The translations under genes were made by a program, and so were the position numbers. The notes beneath the pieces are model-generated. The model ran no database searches and was not told where the DNA came from. It saw nothing but the letters and a program-made list of their open reading frames with translations. A DNA stretch of 29,567 nucleotides from Proteobacteria bacterium UBA6921 (lineage in GTDB: Bacteria; Pseudomonadota; Gammaproteobacteria; SG8-11), in assembly GCA_002450895.1 (NCBI GenBank), contig DKAR01000026.1:25324-54890 (forward strand), in the 5' to 3' direction. Of this stretch, positions 15,824 through 23,746 are shown one piece after another; positions within the stretch are counted from its first letter, which is position 1; the number at the start of each line of letters is the position of its first letter.

Positions 15824-17224
15824 ATGAATCTTGCGTACAAATTGAACAAGAAAGACGCCATTGGCGTCGTTCTGATGACTGCTTTGCTGGTCGCACTGTT
15901 TTATTTCAGGGGCGTCGACTATGACCCCGGCGTGAGCGAGTCCTGCGAAAAATGTTCGACGGATGTCGGTTCGATGGAGCGGGCGGGACACTTCGAGGAA
16001 ATGCTCTGGAACGGCGCGCTGCACGTTCATCACTCGTCGAACGACAATCTGGTTCAGTTCACGCGCAGCAACGGTCTTGTCGCGGCCGACAAATCCTCTG
16101 TCAAAAACTGCATTGATTGCCATTCCGAGGGTGCGGATGCTGTTGCGCCTTCGCTCGGTCAGCTTTGGGTGAAGTTTCCCCGGCTCGACAAGGAAACGGG
16201 CAGGATCATCGACTTCGAAAAAGCGGTTCAATACGAGTTCGTGAAACGCTACGGTGGCACCAAGCCGTTTTACAACGACGTGCGCATTACCGAGATCATG
16301 GTCTATGCATTTGAGAAAGCGCGCCAAAAAGGTCTTGTTTTCGATGTCGAGCCGGATGATGGCGTTCCTCTCACCAATGAGCAGCTCGATGCGCTGGAAA
16401 CATCTCCCGTATGTCGCAACGTCTTCGACGAGTATGGCGTGCCGAAAGGTGACATCGCGCCGTATATCGTAAAAGGCTGCAACATTTTCACGCAGACAAA
16501 CAAATACCGTCCCGCGGGATATTCGCTGTTCTGGGATACGCGCATGAATTGCACGTCGTGCCATCTGAACGGCGGCACAAAAGAGTACGCGGCGCACATG
16601 GCGGACGCTGCGGTGAACTATCCGATGGTCTATTCGTCGCAGAATATCGTGTATACAAATCGCATGCGCATCGCGCGTTGTTACGCACACTCGATCAATG
16701 AAGTGCTGTACGGCTCCAACTCCGAGTTCTACAAGCTGATCGGCCTCTACATCGCCTGGATCGGCGAGAAGAATCAGCTGCCCGTCGGCACGGTTCGAGC
16801 CAGTCGTGGCGTTCACAATATTCGCGGAACGGCGGCCCAGCACGCCAGCAACATGGCCGGGCAAAAGGCGTACGTCGAAAAGTGTCAGCAGTGCCACGGC
16901 CCGGCCGGCTACGGTACCGATAAGTACGATAACGATCCGTTCCTGCATCCGCCCCCGATTACGGGCAGCGATTCCTTCGTGCGTACCGCGACGATGTCTT
17001 ATCCTGAGCGATTCGCGTCGTTCATTCAGAACAACATGCCGCCCGGCTCCACGCATGAGCACCCGCAGATTACCGAGCAGGAAGCGCTCGATATTGCGGA
17101 ATTTATTCAGGCGCAAACCCGGCCGTCGTCGCCGTCGACCAATAATCTCAGCGTGTTCTACAACTACATGATCAATCGCGTCATGGAGTGGTGGTTCGCC
17201 GAAAAGACCGGGGCAAACATATGA
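15824..17224 (+). CDS. Membrane-anchored triheme c-type cytochrome, SoxA/TsdA-like (candidate thiosulfate/tetrathionate redox enzyme)
   Basis: 466 residues from the ATG at 15824; a GTG at 15815 is the alternative. One N-terminal TM anchor (about 12-30) precedes a periplasmic body. C41-E-K-C44 lacks the heme His. Three full heme motifs follow: C96-I-D-C-H, C243-T-S-C-H and C354-Q-Q-C-H. Around the first lies a SoxA-like stretch (KFPRLDKETGRIIDFE). The second module matches TsdA-type cytochromes: CTSCHLNGG, a tyrosine-rich loop, R-M-R-I-A-R-C286-Y-A-H-S-I-N, then a LYIAWI helix. C286, 39 residues after the heme His, is where TsdA has its axial Cys ligand. The last module has M405 (NNMPPG) as a likely heme ligand. 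TsdA interconverts thiosulfate and tetrathionate. The extra N-terminal heme module is unusual. The stop overlaps the SulP start (ATGA). Confidence 0.82.
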   Translation: MNLAYKLNKKDAIGVVLMTALLVALFYFRGVDYDPGVSESCEKCSTDVGSMERAGHFEEMLWNGALHVHHSSNDNLVQFTRSNGLVAADKSSVKNCIDCHSEGADAVAPSLGQLWVKFPRLDKETGRIIDFEKAVQYEFVKRYGGTKPFYNDVRITEIMVYAFEKARQKGLVFDVEPDDGVPLTNEQLDALETSPVCRNVFDEYGVPKGDIAPYIVKGCNIFTQTNKYRPAGYSLFWDTRMNCTSCHLNGGTKEYAAHMADAAVNYPMVYSSQNIVYTNRMRIARCYAHSINEVLYGSNSEFYKLIGLYIAWIGEKNQLPVGTVRASRGVHNIRGTAAQHASNMAGQKAYVEKCQQCHGPAGYGTDKYDNDPFLHPPPITGSDSFVRTATMSYPERFASFIQNNMPPGSTHEHPQITEQEALDIAEFIQAQTRPSSPSTNNLSVFYNYMINRVMEWWFAEKTGANI

Positions 17225-18825
17225 GCACGATGGTACGCACCGAAGTTTCCAGGAACGTCTTTCCCGGATTTGTGATGGCGCTGATCAATCTTCCGATGAG
17301 CATCGGCTTCGCATTCCTGGCCGGTGTTCCTCCGGTCATGATGATCATATCCAGCATCGTCTGCGCGATCATCGGCTACTTTCTCAACGCGTCGAAGTAT
17401 GCGGTGGGTGGGCCCAATTCAGCGACATCGATTCTGATCGCCGTGGCGGTTACGCCGTTTGCACCGCAGATGGGGAATCTGTATGTCGGTTATGTTGCGA
17501 CGCTCGCGCTGATGGTCGGGATGTGGCAGCTGGTTTTCTGCGGAGTATTTGCCAAGTACCACGTCACGGATTTCCTGAACAACGACATTATCGAAGGATT
17601 GGTCCTTGGCATCGGCATTCTGTTTGTACTGGCAACGCTCTATATGGTTTTGGGTCTGCCGCAGATGTCCAACGAGCAATGGATTGGCTTCGACGTTGCC
17701 AGTCTCGTGATTAGCACCATTGAAGGAGAGGGCAGTTACTTCGCGGTTGTTCTCGGTGTGATAACGATCATTACCGGTATGGTTGCGCGCGCGACGCGTT
17801 ACAAGCGCTACAGCGTGATCATTGCACTCGGAGTCGGCTGTGTGGCCCTTGTGATCATGGAGCGACTCTACTCATTTCAGGTCGAGCGCGTTGGCTGGAT
17901 CAAGCTGGGCCTGGAAACGAGCGTTCCGGATCTGCGACAAGTGAGTTTCCCTGTTATCGCCAACCTGATTACCCCGGCGTTTGTGATTGCAATCATCGGT
18001 ACCCTGCAGGCCATAACGGTCGCCAAGGCGATACGCAGCGACAACGAAGTGTTTAATCCATTGCGTGATGTTTTCTCCCAGGCCGTGCAGAACATCTTCG
18101 TGGCATTTCTGCATGGAGCGCCGTCGGCGAATTCGATCAACAAGAGCGTCGCCAAGAAGGAACTGGATTCCGGCCCCAGGGCGCTACTCTATTCAGCAGC
18201 GTTCACTGTGCTCCTGGTTGTCGGTCTCGATTTTGCCCTGGCGTATATTCCGCTCGCAATTCTCGGCGGCTTGCTGTTCCTGAGCGGCATGACCATGGTG
18301 AGCGCGAACAAGATTCGCCGGTTTATGTTCAGCAACAAGAAAGTCGCGCTGATTTTCTTCCTGACCACATTCCTCGTGGTTGTTGTCGACATCTACACTG
18401 CGGTGACGGTGTCTGTGTTGGCCACCTTTATCATCAATGTCGTCCGTCTCTCACGTGTGCAGATCGAGTCGCGCGTCGAGGATGGGACCAGGCTCATCCT
18501 GAAGGTTGACGGCACGCTACTTTCCCACGCGTTCAATCGCATTGAGCGAAAGTTTGTCCAGGAATTCACTCCGGCGATTCGCGAGGTTGTGCTTGATCTG
18601 CGCAGCACGGATTTGCACGCGGAGGAGATTCTCAATTTTGACTGGATTACAAAACACGCCAAGCGCGGGATCAGCGCGACGCTTCTTTACAGCGACAACA
18701 TGGAGAAGAAGGTCAAGAAGCTGCTGAATCTAAATCCGGAAATAACGGCGATCAATCCGCAAAAGGCGAATTACGCCGATTCGGGATCGACACATCACGA
18801 ACGGCGCCGGTTCCGCTCAGCGTAA
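17221..18825 (+). CDS. SulP/SLC26 family inorganic anion transporter with STAS-like domain
   Basis: 534 residues. The start codon overlaps the stop of the cytochrome gene by four bases (ATGA), so the two are translationally coupled. The N-terminus (NVFPGFVMALINLPMSIGFAFLAGVPPV) and the motif VGGPNSATSILIAVAV are characteristic of SulP TM1-TM3. About 12-14 membrane segments run to residue ~405. The C-terminal cytoplasmic part (about 418-515, LILKVDGTLL, then REVVLDLRSTDL) is a STAS-like fold. The family carries sulfate, bicarbonate or other anions. Linkage to a SoxA/TsdA-like cytochrome makes a sulfur oxyanion the best guess, but bicarbonate cannot be excluded. It ends about 80 bases before a terminator. 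Confidence 0.9.
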   Translation: MSTMVRTEVSRNVFPGFVMALINLPMSIGFAFLAGVPPVMMIISSIVCAIIGYFLNASKYAVGGPNSATSILIAVAVTPFAPQMGNLYVGYVATLALMVGMWQLVFCGVFAKYHVTDFLNNDIIEGLVLGIGILFVLATLYMVLGLPQMSNEQWIGFDVASLVISTIEGEGSYFAVVLGVITIITGMVARATRYKRYSVIIALGVGCVALVIMERLYSFQVERVGWIKLGLETSVPDLRQVSFPVIANLITPAFVIAIIGTLQAITVAKAIRSDNEVFNPLRDVFSQAVQNIFVAFLHGAPSANSINKSVAKKELDSGPRALLYSAAFTVLLVVGLDFALAYIPLAILGGLLFLSGMTMVSANKIRRFMFSNKKVALIFFLTTFLVVVVDIYTAVTVSVLATFIINVVRLSRVQIESRVEDGTRLILKVDGTLLSHAFNRIERKFVQEFTPAIREVVLDLRSTDLHAEEILNFDWITKHAKRGISATLLYSDNMEKKVKKLLNLNPEITAINPQKANYADSGSTHHERRRFRSA

Positions 18826-18904
18826 GCAACACAAACGGCGTAGGTTTTACACCCGCGGTGCGAGTGAATCTCTGTCTGCATATCCTGACGGCACTAGAAA
18901 AAGA

Positions 18905-18935
18905 AAAGGGCGGAATAATCCGCCCTTTCATTTTG
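18905..18935. terminator. Bidirectional Rho-independent terminator between SulP and the propeller lipoprotein
   Basis: A perfect 10-bp stem, AAAGGGCGGA / TCCGCCCTTT, around an ATAA loop. On the plus strand it runs into CATTTTG. On the minus strand the A-rich left flank reads as a T-rich tail (TTCTTTTTC). It lies between two convergent genes and probably serves both. Confidence 0.88.
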
Positions 18936-18955
18936 ACCACCGCAATACTCTTTGT

Positions 18956-20608
18956 TTACTCGAAGCGCGCCGCCCACACGCTGGACTGCGTGCCGTCGCT
19001 TTGGATCCATACCGCAAATGCGCTTCCGCTGGTATCGATCGCAATCGCGGATGAATTCGCGGCATTGGTATCGTCAGTTTCGAGTAGTTGTTCCGTGCCC
19101 CAACCCACGCCATCCTGATAACGGTTCGTCCAGATGCTGGCGACGGAATTGCTGTTTTGTCCCCATGCCACGATCGCATTGCCGCCCGCGTCAAATTCAA
19201 ACTGCTGGAAGGATCCACTTCCGGATTGTGATTCCGCGCTTTGAACCGCGCTCCAACCGGTTGCGGGCTTGTAGACACTGGAGACGATGTTGCCGTTGTT
19301 CTTCCAAACGGACATCGCGTTACCGTTTCCGTCGAAGTCGACCAATGGCGAATACGAATTGAACGACTCCGATTCCACTTGAGCCGCAGTACCCCAGTTC
19401 ATGCCGCTGTATTTGTTGTACCAGATTTTGGCGGCTGAGCCACCGGTCGGAACTTGTGACCAAACAGCAATGGCATTTCCATCACCGTCAACCGCGATAT
19501 CCGGTTCAGTCGAGGCGGTGGCATCCGATCCGATTTCGGCGGCGCTGCCCCACGTCGGTCCTGAGGCGGTGTAGTACGCGGCATAGACGGCGTCGTAGGT
19601 GCTGTTGTTTTGTACCCACACGGCAATGGCGTCACCCCCGTCATCAATAGCGATTTTCGGTGCGTACGCAACGCCATCGGCAGTTTCAATTACGGTGGCT
19701 GTACCCCACGTGCCTGTGTCGATGTCATAGTAGTTCGCCCAGATGCTGTCGACAGCGTTGCTCGGCTGCAGCCATACAACCATTGCGTTGCCGAAACCAT
19801 CGATGGCGATCTGTGGGTAGAATGCATTGCCCGTATTGTTCTCAAGCGGCGTTTCTGTTCCCCAGCCGATTCCCTTGGTGTAGCGGTTCGCGTACATGGT
19901 CTGCTTGTTGGGGGCGCCACTGATATTGTGCGACCAGACCACGATGCCGTCGCCATTGTTGTCCAGGGCCACTTGGATCGGGTTCGCCGCACCCAAAGAA
20001 AGGCTTTCAATTGCCTGCGCGGTGCCCCACGTGCCGCTGGTTGCGTTGTAATAGTTGGCGTAAACATCATTGCCCTGAATCCATGCGGCAATCGCGTTTC
20101 CGTTGGGATCAAAAGCAATCAACGGATATGACGCTGCCGTCGCATCGTCGGTTTCAATTTTGGCGCCCGCCGCCCACGTACCGTCGCCCACGGTAAAATC
20201 CCATGTCATCGGAGTGATCGGCGTGCCGGACAAGTTGGTGATGCCAGAGGCTAGCGACGCGGTGTATTTGCGCAGCAAGGTAAGATCCTTGGCCGGCGTA
20301 AATGTCGCCACATTCGTTGCGCCGTCGAACGAGACGGCTCCGGAAATTGCGCTCCCATCGACCACCTGGAACGTGGTGGTATTGATCGATGTTCCCAGCA
20401 TGTTCTGGCTGAAGGTCGCCGTGACAGTCGTACCGCGTGATACGCCCGTGGAATTTTTTGTCGGGCTGACTGTTGCAGCATCCTGCGTGGTACCAGAACT
20501 GCTGCTGCTACTACCACCGCCGCTACAGGCGGAGAGTGCAACAAGTACGGAGAAACCAAGAGCAGAAAGGGTGAGTACGTCAGTGTGCGGGGCGCGGTTC
20601 TTTTTCAT
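18956..20608 (-). CDS. Lipoprotein with bacterial Ig-like domain and eight propeller-type repeats
   Basis: 550 residues from the ATG at 20608. The open frame extends upstream, but only this start gives a proper lipoprotein signal (MKKNRA, a hydrophobic core, lipobox L-S-A-C28, then S-G-G-G and a Ser-rich tether). Ser after Cys favours the outer membrane. Residues about 45-140 resemble a Big_5/SbsA Ig-like domain (VSPTKNSTGVSRGTTVTATF, FTPAKDLTLLRKYTA). From about 145 to the C-terminus there are eight repeats of about 48 residues with pattern W-G-T-A-x-x-I-E, P-x-I-A-x-D-x-x-G-N-A-I-A-V-W, then Y/W-A-N-x-Y. The gene is separated from the upstream GNAT gene by 204 bases, so it probably has its own promoter. 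The ligand and function are unknown. Confidence 0.85.
   Translation of the reverse strand: MKKNRAPHTDVLTLSALGFSVLVALSACSGGGSSSSSSGTTQDAATVSPTKNSTGVSRGTTVTATFSQNMLGTSINTTTFQVVDGSAISGAVSFDGATNVATFTPAKDLTLLRKYTASLASGITNLSGTPITPMTWDFTVGDGTWAAGAKIETDDATAASYPLIAFDPNGNAIAAWIQGNDVYANYYNATSGTWGTAQAIESLSLGAANPIQVALDNNGDGIVVWSHNISGAPNKQTMYANRYTKGIGWGTETPLENNTGNAFYPQIAIDGFGNAMVVWLQPSNAVDSIWANYYDIDTGTWGTATVIETADGVAYAPKIAIDDGGDAIAVWVQNNSTYDAVYAAYYTASGPTWGSAAEIGSDATASTEPDIAVDGDGNAIAVWSQVPTGGSAAKIWYNKYSGMNWGTAAQVESESFNSYSPLVDFDGNGNAMSVWKNNGNIVSSVYKPATGWSAVQSAESQSGSGSFQQFEFDAGGNAIVAWGQNSNSVASIWTNRYQDGVGWGTEQLLETDDTNAANSSAIAIDTSGSAFAVWIQSDGTQSSVWAARFE
18959..20176 (-). repeat. Eight tandem repeats (about 145 bp) coding propeller blades
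   Basis: The units start at each W-G-T/S/A word and share D-x-x-G-N-A-I-A-V-W in the middle. They have diverged at DNA level more than the FN3 repeats of the other lipoprotein, which suggests an older array. Unit 6 is shortened by a few residues, and units 6 and 7 have lost the usual P-x-I-A-x-D in favour of P-L-V-D-F-D and Q-Q-F-E-F-D. Confidence 0.75.
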
Positions 20609-20812
20609 GTTGGGCTCGCTCAGATGGAATGGAAAAATTTTTGTTGTTGGTATGGCTCCATCGGCCGCGAGGCCTCTTTCTACAGAGTGCGATCCGTTAA
20701 CTTTCCGGCAATTTTGGGGCTGGACAGCGAAGAACGCGCAGAACCATCGTGCTGCGAAAATCATGATTGATCGTGAGGGTTAGGGATCCGGTCGCGAAAT
20801 GGTGTGTCTGGA

Positions 20813-21583
20813 TCACCTTGTGGTCTGGCGGCGACGCTCCCACATCGACATCTTGCCGAGATCCAGAAAGCCGAGTTTTCGATACACCGGGTAACCCATC
20901 GGGCTTGCTTGCAGCGAGGCCGTGGTGCAACCGCGCGCACGGGCTTCGCCCAGCGCAACGGACATCAGTTGGCTGGCGTAGCCGTGCCCACGCGCGTCGG
21001 GCAGTGTGGCCACCAGATAAAAACCGCAATCGCCATTCACATCGAGTGTGGCGAGCGTGCAGGCAGGCTGGTGTTCATGATGCGCGATATAGAAGCGTGC
21101 GTCGGGAAAATTTCCGTGCTCGAACGCTTCCTCGAACGCAGCGCCGGTGATGCCGTAGGCTTTTCGATTGATCGCGTTGAGGGAGCGAAGGTCGTCGGCG
21201 TGTTTCCAGTTCAATTCGCTTGGCGCGGAAATGGTGGTGGTTTCGAGATCCAGGGCCATTGCGATGGGAGCGCCATCAAATGTGTGGCCCCTTGTTTCAA
21301 GAAACTGCGCGAGTTTGGAATCGTCCGGCATGACCCACACGGTCCACGCATTGATCTGTGCGGAGTGATACGCGTGATTGATTTCGTCATAGTGCGCGAC
21401 GACGGCATCTGGAGCGTCGTATGTGACCGAGTTGAAGATCGAACGTTCCGGCGTGGCGGGGACGACGCTTGCCGTAACTCCGTCCCGTGTGAAAACAGAG
21501 GATGTCGGCGCCGCAGCTCCCATGAATTTGACAAAGCGCCGGAAGTTGGCCTGCATCCGATTCAAGGCATCTTGAACTTTCAT
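20813..21583 (-). CDS. GNAT family N-acetyltransferase, copy 1 of a tandem pair
   Basis: 256 residues from the ATG at 21583, which has GGAG 8 bases upstream; the frame stays open to 21613. The N-terminal half (1 to about 125: FRRFVKFMGAAAPTS, ATPERSIFNSVTYD, AWTVWVMPDD, GHTFDGAPIAMALDL) is an accessory domain shared with the neighbour. The C-terminal half is a GNAT fold, with FYLVATLPDARGHGYASQLM as the acetyl-CoA-binding strand and loop (R-G-H-G-Y-A fits the Q/R-x-x-G-x-G/A motif). It ends with GYPVYRKLGFLDLGKMSMW, a typical GNAT C-terminus. It lies 57 bases after copy 2 on the same strand and is probably co-transcribed. The acceptor substrate is unknown. Confidence 0.87.
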   Translation of the reverse strand: MKVQDALNRMQANFRRFVKFMGAAAPTSSVFTRDGVTASVVPATPERSIFNSVTYDAPDAVVAHYDEINHAYHSAQINAWTVWVMPDDSKLAQFLETRGHTFDGAPIAMALDLETTTISAPSELNWKHADDLRSLNAINRKAYGITGAAFEEAFEHGNFPDARFYIAHHEHQPACTLATLDVNGDCGFYLVATLPDARGHGYASQLMSVALGEARARGCTTASLQASPMGYPVYRKLGFLDLGKMSMWERRRQTTR

Positions 21584-21640
21584 GGTCCGACTCCGTTTGT
21601 TGACAGCGAACAACCAGATCAGGAGAGATACGCTAGAAAA

Positions 21641-22399
21641 TTAGCGGCGCAGTTCCCACATGGCCATTTCGCCAAGGTCGGTGAATCCAAGCTGGCGAAA
21701 CACGCGATAGCCCATTGGCGTGGCTTGCACGGTCGCCGAGCGGCATCCGCGCTTTTGCGCTTCATTCAGCGCGACGGCCATAATGTGGCGGCTGAGGCCA
21801 TGGCGCTGTGCGGAGGGCAGCGTCGCGATGCAATACAGGCCGCAGTTGTTGTCGATTTCCAGCGTCATGACACACGAGGCTGGTTCACCTGCCACGCGAG
21901 CCACATAAAAATGCACACCGGGGTGCTCCATCTTGCGCAGCGCAGCGCGAAATGATGAGCCCGTCATCTTGTAGGCCTCTTCATTGATGGTTGCGACGGT
22001 CCCGAGATTCTTGGTTTCAGACCAGTCGAGGGCGGGATCCACGTCCAACGGCGTATCCGTCAGATCCAGCGCCATCGCGATGGGTGCGCCGTCGAACTTA
22101 TGCCCATGGTCTTCCAGGAACTGAGCGACCTCGGGTTCATCGGGCATCAACCATACGGTCCAGGCACGAACGCCCGCCGCGACGTAGCGCCGATCAAGAT
22201 CCGCATGCGACTGATACAGTGCGTTCGCTTCGTCATAGATGACGGAATTGAACAGCGATCGCTCTGGAGTTTCCGGCACGATGCTCGCGAACACGCCATC
22301 CAGTTCCACGCAACGGGACGTCGGTGCGGCGTTTCCCATGAGATGGTAAAACGCCTTCAAGCTTGAGTGCAGCGCCGACAGTGCGGCGGCATTATCCAT
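21641..22399 (-). CDS. GNAT family N-acetyltransferase, copy 2 of a tandem pair
   Basis: 252 residues with a strong ribosome-binding site (GGGAGGAACC before the ATG). It is collinear with copy 1 over its full length: MGNAAPTS, ETPERSLFNSVIYD, RAWTVWLMPDEPEVAQFLEDHG, KFDGAPIAMALDL, GYRVFRQLGFTDLGEMAMW. The acetyl-CoA loop reads L-P-S-A-Q-R-H-G-L-S, so the first Gly of the R-G-x-G motif is replaced by Arg. The Q-x-x-G pattern may still hold a pyrophosphate. It is first in the minus-strand unit and divergent from prfB across a 246-base spacer. Confidence 0.87.
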   Translation of the reverse strand: MDNAAALSALHSSLKAFYHLMGNAAPTSRCVELDGVFASIVPETPERSLFNSVIYDEANALYQSHADLDRRYVAAGVRAWTVWLMPDEPEVAQFLEDHGHKFDGAPIAMALDLTDTPLDVDPALDWSETKNLGTVATINEEAYKMTGSSFRAALRKMEHPGVHFYVARVAGEPASCVMTLEIDNNCGLYCIATLPSAQRHGLSRHIMAVALNEAQKRGCRSATVQATPMGYRVFRQLGFTDLGEMAMWELRR

Positions 22400-22583
22400 G
22401 GTTCCTCCCGGCGTGGGGCGCAGCCTGGCCTGGCCGGCGCGCTTATGATTCTTCTGAGGGTGGCTATTCTAACAAGCCTGAAAAAGAATTTAACGCGCAT
22501 GATGAACCGGAACCCGGGGCATGCCTTTGGGGCCGCTGGGGCATCCTCCGCGTAGGAGTCTGGCCCGGTGTCCGTCGGTCGGG

Positions 22584-22612
22584 TTCACGGCACTGCGGGT
22601 TGCGTGTATCAT
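22584..22612 (+). promoter_or_regulatory. Candidate sigma-70 promoter of prfB-lysS
   Basis: TTCACG and TATCAT (4/6 and 5/6 matches to consensus) are separated by exactly 17 bases and end 33 bases before the prfB start. This is the best-placed promoter in the divergent spacer. It rests on pattern match only. Confidence 0.45.
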
Positions 22613-22645
22613 TTCGCCCCACGATTTGCACCGTTGAACTCGACC

Positions 22646-23744
22646 ATGCTGGAAATCAATCCAATTCTCTCGCAGTTAGAAGACCTCCAAGGGCGCGCCG
22701 CGACCCTGCGGGGGTATCTTTGACCTCGACACCAAATCCGAACGCCTCGCGGAAGTCCGCCGCGAACTAGAAGACCCGAATGTTTGGAACAAACCTGAAC
22801 GCGCCCAGGACTTGGGTCGCGAGCGCGCCCAACTGGAACAACTGGTTGAAGGGTTCCTGCGCATTGAAAAGGGGCTGAAGGAAGCGTCGGAGCTGCTTGA
22901 GATGGCGGCGGCTGACAATGACCAGCAGACCATCGAGGCGGTCAACGCCGATGTTCAAAAGCTCGAGAAAGACATCGCCGGCATGGAGTTTCGGCGCATG
23001 TTCGCCGGCAAGATGGACCCGAACAATGCGTTCATGGACATTCAATCCGGCGCAGGCGGTACAGAATCGCAGGATTGGGCATCGATGCTGTTGCGCATGT
23101 ACTTGCGCTGGGGTGAAGACCACGGATTCAAGACCGAGCTGATCGAAGAGTCGGGCGGTGAAGTCGCCGGCATCAAGAGCGCGACGATCCGTTTTGAAGG
23201 CCCTTATGCGTTTGGCTGGTTACGGACCGAAACCGGCGTTCATCGCCTGGTGCGCAAGTCACCGTTCGATTCGAATGCGCGTCGACACACTTCGTTCGCG
23301 TCGGTATTTGTGTCGCCGGAAGTGGAAGACGACATCGAGATCGAGATCAATCCGGCGGATTTGAAAATTGATACGTATCGCGCCAGCGGCGCGGGTGGGC
23401 AGCACGTGAATCGAACCGAATCGGCGATCCGTATTACGCATATTCCGAGCGGAATCATCGTGGCGTGCCAGAGCGACCGTTCGCAGCACAAGAACCGGTC
23501 GACCGCGATGAAACAGCTGAAGGCCAAACTGTATGAGATGGAAGAGCTGAAGCGCAACGCGGAAAAACAGAAGATGGAAGATTCCAAGACCGATGTGGGG
23601 TGGGGATACCAGATCCGGTCCTACGTTCTTGACCAGTCGCGTATCAAGGATCTGCGCACGGGCGTTGAAGTCGGTAACACCCAAGCGGTGCTGGATGGTG
23701 ATCTGGATCAGTTTATTGAAGCGAGTTTGAAACAGGGGTTGTGA
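22646..23744 (+). CDS. prfB: Peptide chain release factor 2, with programmed +1 frameshift
   Basis: Release factor for UGA and UAA codons. The first reading frame starts at 22646 (MLEINPILSQ) and stops at codon 26, an in-frame TGA at 22721-22723. Skipping one base (T22721) continues into the long frame (DLDTKSERLAEVRRELEDPNVWN) and gives a 365-residue protein, the length of E. coli RF2. The codon-recognition motif SPF (RKSPFDSNARR) marks RF2 rather than RF1. The catalytic GGQ (SGAGGQHVNRTES) is intact. The frameshift autoregulates the gene, because low RF2 slows UGA termination and favours the shift. An annotation starting at 22812 misses the N-terminus. lysS follows with its start at the prfB stop, so the two are one operon. 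Confidence 0.98.
22709..22724 (+). promoter_or_regulatory. prfB programmed +1 frameshift site
   Basis: The element reads CGGGGGTATCTTTGAC. It has the internal Shine-Dalgarno-like GGGGG, a 3-base spacer, the slippery CTT, the UGA stop and a following C, which weakens termination. The last 15 bases match the E. coli element as I recall it. Confidence 0.97.
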
Positions 23745-23746
23745 TC

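Noticed and set aside
15809..17116. 435-codon open frame on the minus strand
   Set aside because: It covers almost exactly the triheme cytochrome on the other strand, which has heme motifs and an operon context; the minus frame has no recognisable domain.
20804..21955. 383-codon open frame on the plus strand
   Set aside because: It runs across the two GNAT genes and their spacer in antisense, with no start signal.
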